Below are positions 1-6,558 of a DNA stretch of 8,827 bases, one piece after another; position 1 is the stretch's first letter, and every line of letters begins with the position of its first letter. The stretch covers positions 1 to 8,827 of the forward strand of contig JAEXAZ010000021.1 in NCBI GenBank assembly GCA_023394255.1, given 5' to 3'. The notes beneath the pieces were generated by a model. The model made no database searches. It was not told the DNA's origin and worked only from the letters and a program-made list of their open reading frames with translations. The position numbers and the translations under genes were made by a program. The stretch comes from Bacillota bacterium (GTDB lineage: Bacteria > Bacillota > Clostridia > Oscillospirales > Ruminococcaceae).

Positions 1-65
1 TAACGAAATTTTTGAAAAAATGCTCGATCTACACGCAGGGTATATCTTAATAGTTTATCTTCCAT
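1..65 (-). CDS. Arc-like ribbon-helix-helix DNA-binding protein, N-terminal fragment
   Basis: Only the first 21 complete codons lie in the window; the gene runs off the left edge. The start is an ATG at 63-65 (minus strand), preceded by a strong ribosome site, AGGAGG, about 5 bases upstream. The visible peptide begins MEDKLLRYTLRVDRAFFQKF. A short strand with the pattern YTLRVD followed by a helix rich in F and K is typical of small Arc/MetJ-type RHH proteins of Clostridia, in which the strand enters the major groove. These proteins often regulate their own promoter, and the inverted repeat just upstream fits that. It is divergent from the small plus-strand gene at 191. The family call rests on a short N-terminal stretch, so it is moderate; the start and reading frame are better supported. 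Confidence 0.6.
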   Translation of the reverse strand, partial: MEDKLLRYTLRVDRAFFQKFR

Positions 66-78
66 AAGTCCTCCTGTG

Positions 79-119
79 ATTCACTATCTTCATGTCATTA
101 TGGTTTAATTATAGTGAAT
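79..119. promoter_or_regulatory. 9-bp inverted repeat, candidate operator between divergent small genes
   Basis: ATTCACTAT at 79-87 and ATAGTGAAT at 111-119 are perfect reverse complements separated by 23 bases. The right arm overlaps a consensus minus-strand -10 hexamer (TATAAT, 108-113), and the left arm lies just upstream of the RHH gene's ribosome site. Binding of a dimer or tetramer across both arms would block the minus-strand transcript, which would fit autoregulation by the RHH protein. The repeat is seen directly; its role is inferred. Confidence 0.5.
108..113 (-). promoter_or_regulatory. -10 box for the minus-strand RHH gene
   Basis: A perfect TATAAT reads on the minus strand here, 42 bases upstream of the RHH start codon. 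I see no convincing -35 hexamer at 16-18 bp; the best upstream candidates, read as minus-strand TTGTGA or TTGTGT, sit at 14 or 19 bp. The promoter may be weak or activator-dependent. Confidence 0.45.
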
Positions 120-122
120 TTA

Positions 123-151
123 TTGCGTCACAACACAAATGGTGGTAAAAT
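123..151 (+). promoter_or_regulatory. Sigma-A-like promoter for the 59-residue gene
   Basis: TTGCGT (123-128) and TAAAAT (146-151) are 17 bp apart. The -10 matches the consensus at five of six positions and the -35 at three. The start codon of the small gene follows at 191, giving a leader of about 30 bases. The -35 box lies only four bases beyond the inverted repeat at 79-119, so a protein bound there could affect both directions. Confidence 0.4.
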
Positions 152-190
152 GGTGAAGTAGTGGCGAATATATTATTTGGAGGTAAATTT

Positions 191-370
191 ATGCCTGACT
201 ATAAAAAGATGTATTTAAAGATGTTTCGAGCTTCGGAGGAGGCTCTTAACATTATCATTCATGCACAGCGGGAGTGCGAGGAGCGTTACAGTGCAAATCC
301 ATCCCCGGAAGTAAAGGTCGTTTCATTCTTAGCAGAAAACAATGAAAGTACCGATAAGAATAAATTGTAA
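191..370 (+). CDS. Small conserved-type hypothetical protein, 59 residues
   Basis: I chose the ATG at 191 because GGAGG (179-183) lies seven bases before it. An in-frame GTG at 161 would lengthen the protein by ten residues but has no ribosome site. The protein starts MPDYKKMYLKMF and continues with a predicted amphipathic helix (about residues 4-35) containing AQRECEE, then a polar tail with no membrane segment or signal peptide. Small proteins with the same DYKKMY start and a helix ending in Q-x-x-x-E-E are familiar from Clostridia, often near mobile or regulatory genes, but I know of no assigned function. It is divergent from an RHH gene and ends just before a bidirectional terminator. Its base composition is clearly richer in AT than icd and the genes to the right, which may point to different ancestry. 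Confidence 0.7.
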   Translation: MPDYKKMYLKMFRASEEALNIIIHAQRECEERYSANPSPEVKVVSFLAENNESTDKNKL

Positions 371-387
371 ATATTTCGTTTAGACAC

Positions 388-434
388 AAAAAAGTTTGAA
401 CGAGAGGCATAAAGCCAATCGCTCAAACTTTTTT
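388..434. terminator. Bidirectional intrinsic terminator between convergent genes
   Basis: AAAAAAGTTTGA (388-399) pairs perfectly with TCAAACTTTTTT (423-434). The stem continues after one mismatch with CGA/TCG, and then GGC/GCC around a five-base loop at 409-413. The T-run follows the stem on the plus strand and the A-run gives a T-run on the minus strand, so it can end both the small plus-strand gene (ends 370) and icd (ends 477 on the minus strand). Confidence 0.85.
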
Positions 435-476
435 ACGTTACTCCTTAATGGCGGGTCTTCTTGCTGCAAGCGGCGC

Positions 477-1688
477 TTACAGCAGTTTTTCCAGTCTGGT
501 GCGGATTTCTCTGATGAAATCCCCGGTATTGACCACCTTGGGGGTGCTGCCCTCCCAAAGACCAGCCAGGTCCTTGGTCATGGTCCCCTCGTTGATCGTC
601 CGCAAAGAGGCCTGCTCCAGCTTGTCCGCGAAAGCGGAAAGCGCCGTGTTGCCGTCCAGTTCGCCGCGGCGGCGCAGCGCGCCCGACCAAGCGAAGATGG
701 TTGCCATCGCGTTGGTGGAGGTTTCTTCCCCCTTCAGATGCTTGTAATAATGGCGGGTAACGGTACCGTGGGCCGCTTCATATTCATAGCAGCCGTCAGG
801 GCTGACCAGCACGCTGGTCATCATCGCGAGCGAACCGAACGCGGTGGAAACCATATCGCTCATCACGTCGCCGTCATAGTTCTTGCAGGCCCAGATAAAG
901 CCGCCCTCGCTGCGGATAACACGCGCGACCGCGTCGTCGATCAGCGTATAGAAATACTCAATGCCCGCGGCCTCGAATTTGGCGCGGTAACTTTCCTCAA
1001 AGATTTCCGCGAACAGGTCCTTGAAGGTGTGGTCATATTTTTTGGAAATCGTGTCCTTGGTGGCAAACCACAGATCCTGTTTGGTATCCAGCGCGTACTG
1101 GAAACAGGCGTTCGCAAAGGAACGGATGGAACTGTCCTTGTTGTACTGCCCCTGCAAAACGCCGGGGCATTCAAAATCGTAAATCGTTTCGCGGAAGGTC
1201 TCCCGGCCATCCTCAGTGGTAAACACCAGCTCCGCCCGGCCTTTTTCCGGCACACGGTATTCGGTTCCCTTATAAATGTCTCCGTAGGCATGACGGGCAA
1301 TGGTGATCGGCCTGGTCCAGTTGCGCACCACCGGCCTGATGTTGTCCACAAGGATGGGGGCGCGGAATACCGTACCGTCCAGGACGGCGCGGATCGTGCC
1401 GTTGGGGCTTTTCCACATTTCGTGCAGGTTGTATTCGCCCATACGCTGCTGGTTTGGAGTGATGGTGGCGCATTTCACGCCGACGCCGTATTTTTTGATG
1501 GCAATCGCGGCGTCATAGGTAACCTGATCAGCCGTTTTGTCCCGCTCGGGCAGCCCAAGGTCGTAATATTCGCAGTTCAGCTCCACAAACGGGGTGAGCA
1601 GGTCGTCCTTGATCATCTGCCAGATGATGCGGGTCATTTCGTCGCCGTCCATTTCCACCAGAGGCGTGGTCATTTTAATTTTTTCCAT
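477..1688 (-). CDS. icd: Isocitrate dehydrogenase, NADP-dependent, type II
   Basis: Oxidative decarboxylation of isocitrate to 2-oxoglutarate with reduction of NADP, in the cytoplasm; it supplies 2-oxoglutarate for glutamate synthesis and NADPH. The 403 residues align along the whole length with the eukaryote-type (IDH1-like) homodimeric subfamily. Visible motifs are VEMDGDEMTR (11-20), the isocitrate-binding WKSPNGTIR (92-100) with S94 and R100, R109, and ARHAYGD with R132. Catalytic Y139 and K211 are present, as are metal-binding D251, D274 and D278 in LIDDA and KNYDGDVMSD. AHGTVTRH (306-313) carries the R-H pair that in this subfamily contacts the NADP 2'-phosphate. No key residue is missing. 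The start is set by AGGAAGGAAG (1697-1706) eight bases upstream. It has its own promoter and looks monocistronic, ending at a shared terminator. Confidence 0.96.
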   Translation of the reverse strand: MEKIKMTTPLVEMDGDEMTRIIWQMIKDDLLTPFVELNCEYYDLGLPERDKTADQVTYDAAIAIKKYGVGVKCATITPNQQRMGEYNLHEMWKSPNGTIRAVLDGTVFRAPILVDNIRPVVRNWTRPITIARHAYGDIYKGTEYRVPEKGRAELVFTTEDGRETFRETIYDFECPGVLQGQYNKDSSIRSFANACFQYALDTKQDLWFATKDTISKKYDHTFKDLFAEIFEESYRAKFEAAGIEYFYTLIDDAVARVIRSEGGFIWACKNYDGDVMSDMVSTAFGSLAMMTSVLVSPDGCYEYEAAHGTVTRHYYKHLKGEETSTNAMATIFAWSGALRRRGELDGNTALSAFADKLEQASLRTINEGTMTKDLAGLWEGSTPKVVNTGDFIREIRTRLEKLL

Positions 1689-1767
1689 GCGGTTTTCTTC
1701 CTTCCTGTTTATCTGATGAAGCCGCGCTTCTTATCGATGTGATGCGGTAAAGCGTATGCCAAACTTT

Positions 1768-1796
1768 ATTATAACAAGACACGGCCCGCTTGTAAA
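1768..1796 (-). promoter_or_regulatory. Strong sigma-A-like promoter of icd
   Basis: On the minus strand, TTTACA (1791-1796) and a perfect TATAAT (1768-1773) are separated by exactly 17 bp. The predicted start near 1761 gives a leader of about 70 bases to the icd ATG at 1688. It sits directly after the stop of the upstream membrane-protein gene (ends 1804), so icd does not need read-through. I see no obvious terminator between that gene and this promoter. Confidence 0.75.
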
Positions 1797-1803
1797 CTGT
1801 TTT

Positions 1804-2532
1804 TCAGGCGTCCTGTCCGCTGCGGGGAAGATGCAGCAGCAGCTTTTCGACCCAGCCCTTCTGATATCTGAGGGAAATGTAGCCGATGACCGACATGGTA
1901 AACGCTCCGAGCGTGTCTACAATCAAATCCTTCATCGTGTCGCCGAGCGCCGCGCGCCCGGCCAGGAGGGACCCGTTTTCCAGCGCGTATTTCTGCATGT
2001 TGGTACGCAGCACCGCGTCGGCTAAAAACTCATAGATTTCCCAGAAGACGCCCAGCGTTACCGCGAAGCAGAACGCGAAAGTGACGACAAACAGGGGGCT
2101 GAGGTTTACCGGGACCCGGTCGGTGTTATTTAAAAAGTTGATAAAAGAGAAACCAAGGGCGCCGAGCATGGCGCCGCTGAAGGTATGCAGGACGGTATCC
2201 CAATGGGGGACATGGTAGTAAAACGAACGCACTTCGCCCAGATAGATGGCGCAGTAAAGGAACAACGCGTAAAAAATCATCATATTGGAGGGGATTTCCA
2301 ACCGCGCGCGCCGTTTGAGCAGGGGAGGCAGCGCCATTGCAACCAGGCCGAGGGAGCATTGCAGCAGCATCAGCACATATTCGCTCTTGGTGCGGCGGTA
2401 AGGCTGATCGGGAATGGGCTGTGAGGGCGCTTTTGCCATGACCGCAATGATATAGACTACCGAAACGATCAGGGAAAACAGCACGAAATAATTGATGCCC
2501 CTCTGCCATCTGACCCTGGTCGCCAGTTTCAT
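1804..2532 (-). CDS. Six-segment membrane protein, YjdF/DUF2238-like
   Basis: I place the start at the ATG at 2532 (242 residues). The open frame extends upstream to 2784, but that would overlap the beta-glucosidase gene and its terminator and lacks hydrophobic or family-like sequence. A purine-rich stretch (GGGGGCGAGG) precedes the chosen ATG. Hydrophobic segments lie at about residues 13-33, 51-72, 84-100, 114-134, 144-170 and 202-221, with a basic C-terminus (about 222-237). Conserved-looking polar residues sit at membrane edges: H110-W-D112, H116, E165 and E168 in FWEIYEF, and D198-T-M-K-D202 followed by D206. This pattern resembles the DUF2238/YjdF inner-membrane family, whose function I do not know. 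The similarity is from memory of motif layout, so treat the family name as probable. It is downstream of the cellobiose operon but separated by a terminator. Confidence 0.75.
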   Translation of the reverse strand: MKLATRVRWQRGINYFVLFSLIVSVVYIIAVMAKAPSQPIPDQPYRRTKSEYVLMLLQCSLGLVAMALPPLLKRRARLEIPSNMMIFYALFLYCAIYLGEVRSFYYHVPHWDTVLHTFSGAMLGALGFSFINFLNNTDRVPVNLSPLFVVTFAFCFAVTLGVFWEIYEFLADAVLRTNMQKYALENGSLLAGRAALGDTMKDLIVDTLGAFTMSVIGYISLRYQKGWVEKLLLHLPRSGQDA

Positions 2533-2560
2533 CTGCCTCGCCCCCAAACCTGTTTTTATC

Positions 2561-2589
2561 AGTATAACACAGCCTGAAACGGAAGGAAA
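2561..2589 (-). promoter_or_regulatory. Possible promoter of the YjdF-like membrane protein
   Basis: Minus-strand TATACT (2561-2566) matches the -10 consensus at five of six positions, with a poor -35 candidate TTTCCT (2584-2589) at 17 bp. It falls between the terminator at 2633-2685 and the start codon at 2532, where a promoter is needed. The -35 is weak, so this is tentative. Confidence 0.35.
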
Positions 2590-2632
2590 GCCGCGAATTG
2601 CCGAAAAATGGAAGCAGACCGTGAAAGCATTG

Positions 2633-2685
2633 AAAAACCGCGCGGGGCGGCGCTCACAACAGAGCGCCGTTTTCCCGCGCGGTTT
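2633..2685 (-). terminator. Intrinsic terminator overlapping the end of the beta-glucosidase gene
   Basis: Two nested perfect inverted repeats: AAACCGCGCGGG (2635-2646) with CCCGCGCGGTTT (2674-2685), and inside them CGGCGCTC (2648-2655) with GAGCGCCG (2662-2669) around a six-base loop. Read on the minus strand, the stem is followed by five T residues (complement of 2633-2637). The stop codon (2654-2656) lies at the edge of the inner loop, so the last coding bases form the left half of the stem. Confidence 0.75.
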
Positions 2686-3997
2686 GCGCATACCAGTGTG
2701 CGGAATCTTTCGGAATCCGCCGTCCGGTCGGATAATCGATGTAGACCAGCCCCATCCGTTCGTCATAGCCGCTGTGCCACTCAAAATTATCGGTCAGGCT
2801 CCAGTGGAAATAGCCGCGCACCGGAACCCCTTCCTCCGCGGCCTTTCGGAGCGACAGCAGATACCGGTGCAGAAAGTCGATGCGGTCGGGGTCGTGGACG
2901 CGCCCGTCCAGAAATATCCGGTCGTTGCAGGACTGCCCGTTTTCGGTGATATAAAGCGGCAGCCCGTACCGGTCGTAAAGGAACCGGCTGCCATGGAACA
3001 TGACTTCCGGGGTTACCGGCCATTTCAGCGCGGTGCGCGGAAAGCCCGGATCTTTTGCGACGGCGTTTCCCGCTTCGTCCATCGGGGTCCCGCTATAGAC
3101 ATTGACGCCCAAAAAGTCAAGCGGCTGGCGGACAATCGCCCATGCCGCGGAGGGCAGCCGCTCGGCAAAGTTGCGCAGCATAGCGGGCGCGTCCGGCTGG
3201 TAGTACCCCAGAACCGCCGCGTCAAGGAACCAGCTGTGGGTGAACAGCCAATCCTTTTCCGCCATGGCAAACGAGTCGCGGTATGCCGCGGTGCGCGCCG
3301 CAGCCGTGTCCCGCACAGGATAGCAGAGCCTTCCGGTAGAGGCGATGCCGATTTGCAGCGGCGCCGCGCTGTTTTCCCGCAGGGCGCGGGCCGCAAGCCC
3401 GCCGGCGACTAAAACGTTGCGCGCACAGCTTAATAGGGCGCGCGTATTCAATCTGAGTCCCGGTGCGTGGATGCCCTCGCCGTAGCCGAGGCTGAGGAAA
3501 CACTGCGGTTCGTTAAACGTGATATAATGGCGCACTCTGCCGTCAAAGTGCCTTGCAATCAGCGCGGCATATCCCGCAAACGCTTCCGCCGTCCGGCTGT
3601 TCTGCCAGCCGCCCTCCCGCTCAAGGCTTTCGGGGAGGTCCCAATGATAAAGCGTGAGAAACGGGGTGATTTTGTTTTCCAGCAGCAGGTCAACCAGCCT
3701 GTCATAGTAAGCCAGCCCCTTTTGGTTCACATAGCCGCGCCCTTCCGGGAAAATGCGCGGCCAGCTGATGGAAAACCGGTATGCGGTAAGCCCCAGCTCC
3801 CGCAGGAGAGCGACATCCTCCTCCATCCGGCGGTATCCGTCACAGGCGGTGTCGCCGGTTTCTCCACGGGCGATGTGCCCGGGCGTGTGGCAGAAGGTGT
3901 CCCAGATGCTGGGGCCCCTTCCGTCGGCGTCCCAGCTGCCCTCCGTCTGATAAGCGGAGCTTGCCGCGCCCCAGAGAAATCCCTCGCGAAACCCCAT
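2654..3997 (-). CDS. Glycoside hydrolase family 1 beta-glucosidase
   Basis: Retaining hydrolysis of beta-glucosides such as cellobiose to glucose. At 447 residues it has the normal GH1 length and covers the whole (beta/alpha)8 barrel. Visible landmarks are the N-terminal signature FLWGAASSAYQTEG (7-20) with Q17, YHWDLP (117-122) with H118, the acid/base E163 in TFNEP, N299 and Y301 in GVNVYSG, the nucleophile E352 in ITENG, W399, and E406-W407 in NFEW. E406-W407 is the arrangement of unphosphorylated-sugar enzymes; phospho-beta-glucosidases usually carry a Ser/Lys/Tyr phosphate pocket there. This fits ABC import rather than a PTS. There is no signal peptide, so it should be cytoplasmic. It begins 16 bp after the cellobiose phosphorylase gene, with a purine-rich ribosome site (AAGGGGGA) overlapping that stop codon, so the two form an operon. 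Broad beta-glycosidase or beta-galactosidase activity cannot be excluded. Confidence 0.93.
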   Translation of the reverse strand: MGFREGFLWGAASSAYQTEGSWDADGRGPSIWDTFCHTPGHIARGETGDTACDGYRRMEEDVALLRELGLTAYRFSISWPRIFPEGRGYVNQKGLAYYDRLVDLLLENKITPFLTLYHWDLPESLEREGGWQNSRTAEAFAGYAALIARHFDGRVRHYITFNEPQCFLSLGYGEGIHAPGLRLNTRALLSCARNVLVAGGLAARALRENSAAPLQIGIASTGRLCYPVRDTAAARTAAYRDSFAMAEKDWLFTHSWFLDAAVLGYYQPDAPAMLRNFAERLPSAAWAIVRQPLDFLGVNVYSGTPMDEAGNAVAKDPGFPRTALKWPVTPEVMFHGSRFLYDRYGLPLYITENGQSCNDRIFLDGRVHDPDRIDFLHRYLLSLRKAAEEGVPVRGYFHWSLTDNFEWHSGYDERMGLVYIDYPTGRRIPKDSAHWYAQTARENGALL

Positions 3998-4013
3998 GCA
4001 ATCTCTGTCCCCC

Positions 4014-6431
4014 TTAAATTGTGACCTCTATTTCACGGACGGATTTGCCGGGCGCGGGGGGAATCAGGTGCCCCTCCACCGGCTGTCCGTCCGCCCGGAT
4101 CGAAAATTGGCCGGTGCGCTTGACGCTGACGCGGTATTTTGTGCCGCGGAACAGCCTTACCGCGCGGTAACCGGGCAGGGAAGCGGGCAGGCAGGGCCAA
4201 AGCTCCAGCCCGTCGTAACCGGGGCGTATGCCGAGGATATACTGGCTCACATTCACAAACGTCCACGCGGCGGTGCCGGTGAGCCAGCTGTTTTTCGCTT
4301 CCCCGAAACGCGGCGATTCCACGCCGGCGATCATCTGGCTGTAAACGTACGGCTCGGTGCGGTGGATATCGCCGAGCTCCTCCAGATAGGCGGGGCAGGT
4401 GCGCCGGTAGATCTCAAACGCTTCCTCCGGGTCTCCCGCGACGGTTTCGGCAATGCTGACCCAGGGATTGTTATGGCAGAAGATGCCGCCGTTTTCTTTG
4501 AATCCGGGCGGGTAGCTGCTGATTTCGCCCAGCTCCCTGTGATAAGAGGAATAGCAGGGCGTGAGCAGGCAGGTGCCGAATTTGGTGGTGAGCCGTTTTT
4601 TAACGCTTTTCAGCGCGGTTTTGGCATAGCCCTCTTTCAGTCCGACGCCCGCGAGGACACAGAATCCCTGCGGCTCAATGTAGATTTGCCCTTCCTCGCA
4701 TTGCCGGCTGCCCACTTTGCCGCCGAACGCGTCGTACGCGCGCAGGAACCATTCCCCGTCCCAACCGCTGCGCAGAATGGCCTGTTCCATCTCATCTGCG
4801 GCGCGCAGGGCCTTTTCGGTCTCTTCCGCGCCGCCCCAGCGGCGGCAGATTTCGGCGTATTCGCGCCCGTATTTGACAAACATGGCCGCGATAAATACGC
4901 TTTCCGCTTTTCCGCTCTCAAAATTGGCGCAGGTCTGGAAACTTTCGCCCGGTTCATCGGAGAAACAGTTCAGGTTGAGGCAATCGTTCCAGTCCGCGCG
5001 CCCGATGAGCGGGAGCCCATGGGGACCCAGATGGGTCAGGATATAGCGGAAGCTGCGCCGCAGGTGCTCAAACAGCGACTGCGTGTGGTTGGGGTTGCTG
5101 TCAAACGGCACCTGCTCGCGTAAAATCGAGCTGTCGCCGGTTTCGCGCAGATAGGCGGCGGCGCAGGCGATCAGCCAGAGCGGGTCGTCGTTGAAGCCGG
5201 TTCCCGCGTCGGCGTTTCCCCGGCGGGTCAGCGGCTGGTACTGGTGCCAGGTGCTGCCGTCCTCAAACTGGATGGAGGCGATGTCCAGAATCCGCTGACG
5301 CGCGCGGTCGGGAATCAGATGGACAAAACCCAGCAGGTCCTGGCAGCTGTCGCGGAACCCCATCCCGCGCCCCGTCCCGCTCTCGAAATAGCTGGCGCTG
5401 CGGCTGAGGTTAAAGGTCACCATGCACTGGTACTGGTTCCAGATGTTCACCATCCGGTCGAGCCGCTTGTCCCCGCTCTCGATCTGAAACCGCCCAAGAA
5501 GGCTGTCCCAGTAGCTCTTGAGCGCGTCCAAAGCGGACTGCGCCTGTTCTTCTGTGGAAAAACGGGAAAGCATGGCGCGGGCAGGCGCTTTATTGATGAC
5601 GCCCCGTTGTTCCCATTTATCCTCTTCCGGGTTTTCACAGTAGCCCAGCACGAACAGGAAGGTTCTGGATTCGCCGGGTGCGAGGGCCAGTTCGAGACAG
5701 TGGCTGGCAATCGGCGACCATCCGCTGGCGACGCTGCCCCTGCTTCTCCCTTCGGCAACAGCGGCGGGGGCGTCCCATCCGCCAAACCGGCCCAGGAACG
5801 CCTCGCGGTCGGTGTCGAATCCCGAAACAGGGGCATTGACGCTGAAAAACGCATAGTGGTTGCGCCGTTCGCGGTATTCGGTTTTATGATAAACGACAGA
5901 GCCGTCGATTTCCACTTCCCCGGTATTATAGTTGCGCTGGAAGTTCTGCGCGTCGTCCGGGGCGTTCCAGAGACACCACTCGACGGCGCTGAACAGCTGG
6001 ATGTTTTTCGGTAAGCCGGTGCGGTTATGCAGCGTCAGCCTGTTGATTTCACAGGCCTCGCCCAGCGGGACAAAGCAGGTGAGCGCGGCACAAAGGCCGT
6101 TCTTTTCCCCTTCAATTACCGTATAGCCAAGCCCGTGGCGGCACTGATAGCGGTCCAGGGGGGTGCGGCAGGGGAGAAAGCCCGGGTTCCAGGTTTCGCC
6201 GTCCTCGCGTATGTAATACCGGCGTCCGCCGTCGTCGGGCCCCGCGTTATTATAGCGGTAGCGGGTGATGCGCCGCAGCTTCGCGTCGCGGTAAAAGCTG
6301 TATCCGCCGCCGGTGTTTGAAATCAGGCTGAAAAATCCGTCGTTGCCCAGATAGTTGATCCATGGAAGCGGTGTGGCGGGGGTATCGATGCAATATTCCC
6401 GCGCTTTGTCGTCAAAAGCCCCATATTTCAT
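4014..6431 (-). CDS. Cellobiose phosphorylase (glycoside hydrolase family 94)
   Basis: Inverting phosphorolysis of cellobiose to alpha-glucose-1-phosphate and glucose in the cytoplasm, conserving one phosphorylated sugar without ATP. The 805 residues match the usual size of cellobiose phosphorylases (a little over 800) and are too short for cellodextrin phosphorylase. The N-terminus (YGAFDDKAREY, then PWINYLG and GGYSFYRDA) and TEYRERRNHYAFF (185-196) are characteristic. Residues aligning with the Cellulomonas gilvus enzyme are R355 and D361 (sugar contacts), W481 and general acid D483 in RADWNDCLN, K645-E646 in GFKENGG, and phosphate-pocket H653 and T718-G719 in WLTGTA. An N-terminal beta-sandwich precedes the helical barrel. 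GGAGG (6441-6445) lies nine bases before the start. It is the first gene of an operon with the GH1 enzyme, and a LacI-type operator lies in its leader. No signal peptide. Confidence 0.95.
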   Translation of the reverse strand: MKYGAFDDKAREYCIDTPATPLPWINYLGNDGFFSLISNTGGGYSFYRDAKLRRITRYRYNNAGPDDGGRRYYIREDGETWNPGFLPCRTPLDRYQCRHGLGYTVIEGEKNGLCAALTCFVPLGEACEINRLTLHNRTGLPKNIQLFSAVEWCLWNAPDDAQNFQRNYNTGEVEIDGSVVYHKTEYRERRNHYAFFSVNAPVSGFDTDREAFLGRFGGWDAPAAVAEGRSRGSVASGWSPIASHCLELALAPGESRTFLFVLGYCENPEEDKWEQRGVINKAPARAMLSRFSTEEQAQSALDALKSYWDSLLGRFQIESGDKRLDRMVNIWNQYQCMVTFNLSRSASYFESGTGRGMGFRDSCQDLLGFVHLIPDRARQRILDIASIQFEDGSTWHQYQPLTRRGNADAGTGFNDDPLWLIACAAAYLRETGDSSILREQVPFDSNPNHTQSLFEHLRRSFRYILTHLGPHGLPLIGRADWNDCLNLNCFSDEPGESFQTCANFESGKAESVFIAAMFVKYGREYAEICRRWGGAEETEKALRAADEMEQAILRSGWDGEWFLRAYDAFGGKVGSRQCEEGQIYIEPQGFCVLAGVGLKEGYAKTALKSVKKRLTTKFGTCLLTPCYSSYHRELGEISSYPPGFKENGGIFCHNNPWVSIAETVAGDPEEAFEIYRRTCPAYLEELGDIHRTEPYVYSQMIAGVESPRFGEAKNSWLTGTAAWTFVNVSQYILGIRPGYDGLELWPCLPASLPGYRAVRLFRGTKYRVSVKRTGQFSIRADGQPVEGHLIPPAPGKSVREIEVTI

Positions 6432-6504
6432 AATAGGTGGCCTCCATTCTGCCGCGGGCCTGGACCGGCGGCGGGTTTCAGAAAAAACCGTAATTTTAGA
6501 ATTC

Positions 6505-6518
6505 AGAAAACGATTAAG
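6505..6518. promoter_or_regulatory. Operator copy 1, in the cellobiose phosphorylase leader
   Basis: AGAAAACGATTAAG has the central CG flanked by A and T runs that LacI-family proteins prefer. It shares the 16-base string GAAAACGATTAAGTTA (6506-6521) exactly with copy 2. It lies about 11 bp downstream of the predicted -10 of the minus-strand promoter, where a bound repressor would block transcript initiation or early elongation. Confidence 0.7.
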
Positions 6519-6529
6519 TTATTGCTTTT

Positions 6530-6558
6530 ACTTTACAATATTTCAGTAAAAAATGCAA
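6530..6558 (-). promoter_or_regulatory. Candidate promoter of the cellobiose phosphorylase operon
   Basis: On the minus strand, TTGCAT (6553-6558) and TAAAGT (6530-6535) are 17 bp apart; matches to consensus are three and four of six. The predicted start near 6523 would put operator copy 1 directly in the initial transcribed region and give a leader of about 90 bases. The AT-rich setting offers other possible boxes, so the exact position is uncertain. Confidence 0.4.

Noticed and set aside
161..190. GTG start at 161 for the 59-residue protein
   Set aside because: No ribosome site precedes it, while the ATG at 191 has GGAGG at ideal spacing; the GGAGG itself would be inside the coding region.
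396..1742. Long plus-strand open frame of 448 codons
   Set aside because: It lies antisense to icd, whose protein is complete with all catalytic residues. The plus-strand translation is low-complexity and Arg/His/Gly/Val-rich, as expected from the complement of GC-rich codons, and lacks a ribosome site.
2533..2784. 84-residue N-terminal extension of the membrane-protein gene
   Set aside because: It would overlap the GH1 gene end and its terminator; the added residues do not look like a membrane-protein N-terminus, and a -10-like box lies inside the stretch.
2492..3412. Plus-strand open frame of 306 codons
   Set aside because: It crosses from the membrane-protein gene start through a terminator into the antisense of the GH1 gene. 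No family resemblance; a shadow of GC-rich coding sequence.
3996..5123. Plus-strand open frame of 375 codons
   Set aside because: Antisense to cellobiose phosphorylase, which is fully recognisable. The translation is Ala/Gly/Phe-rich with no motifs and no ribosome site.
5244..6014. Plus-strand open frame of 256 codons
   Set aside because: Also antisense to the intact cellobiose phosphorylase gene, with no family features.
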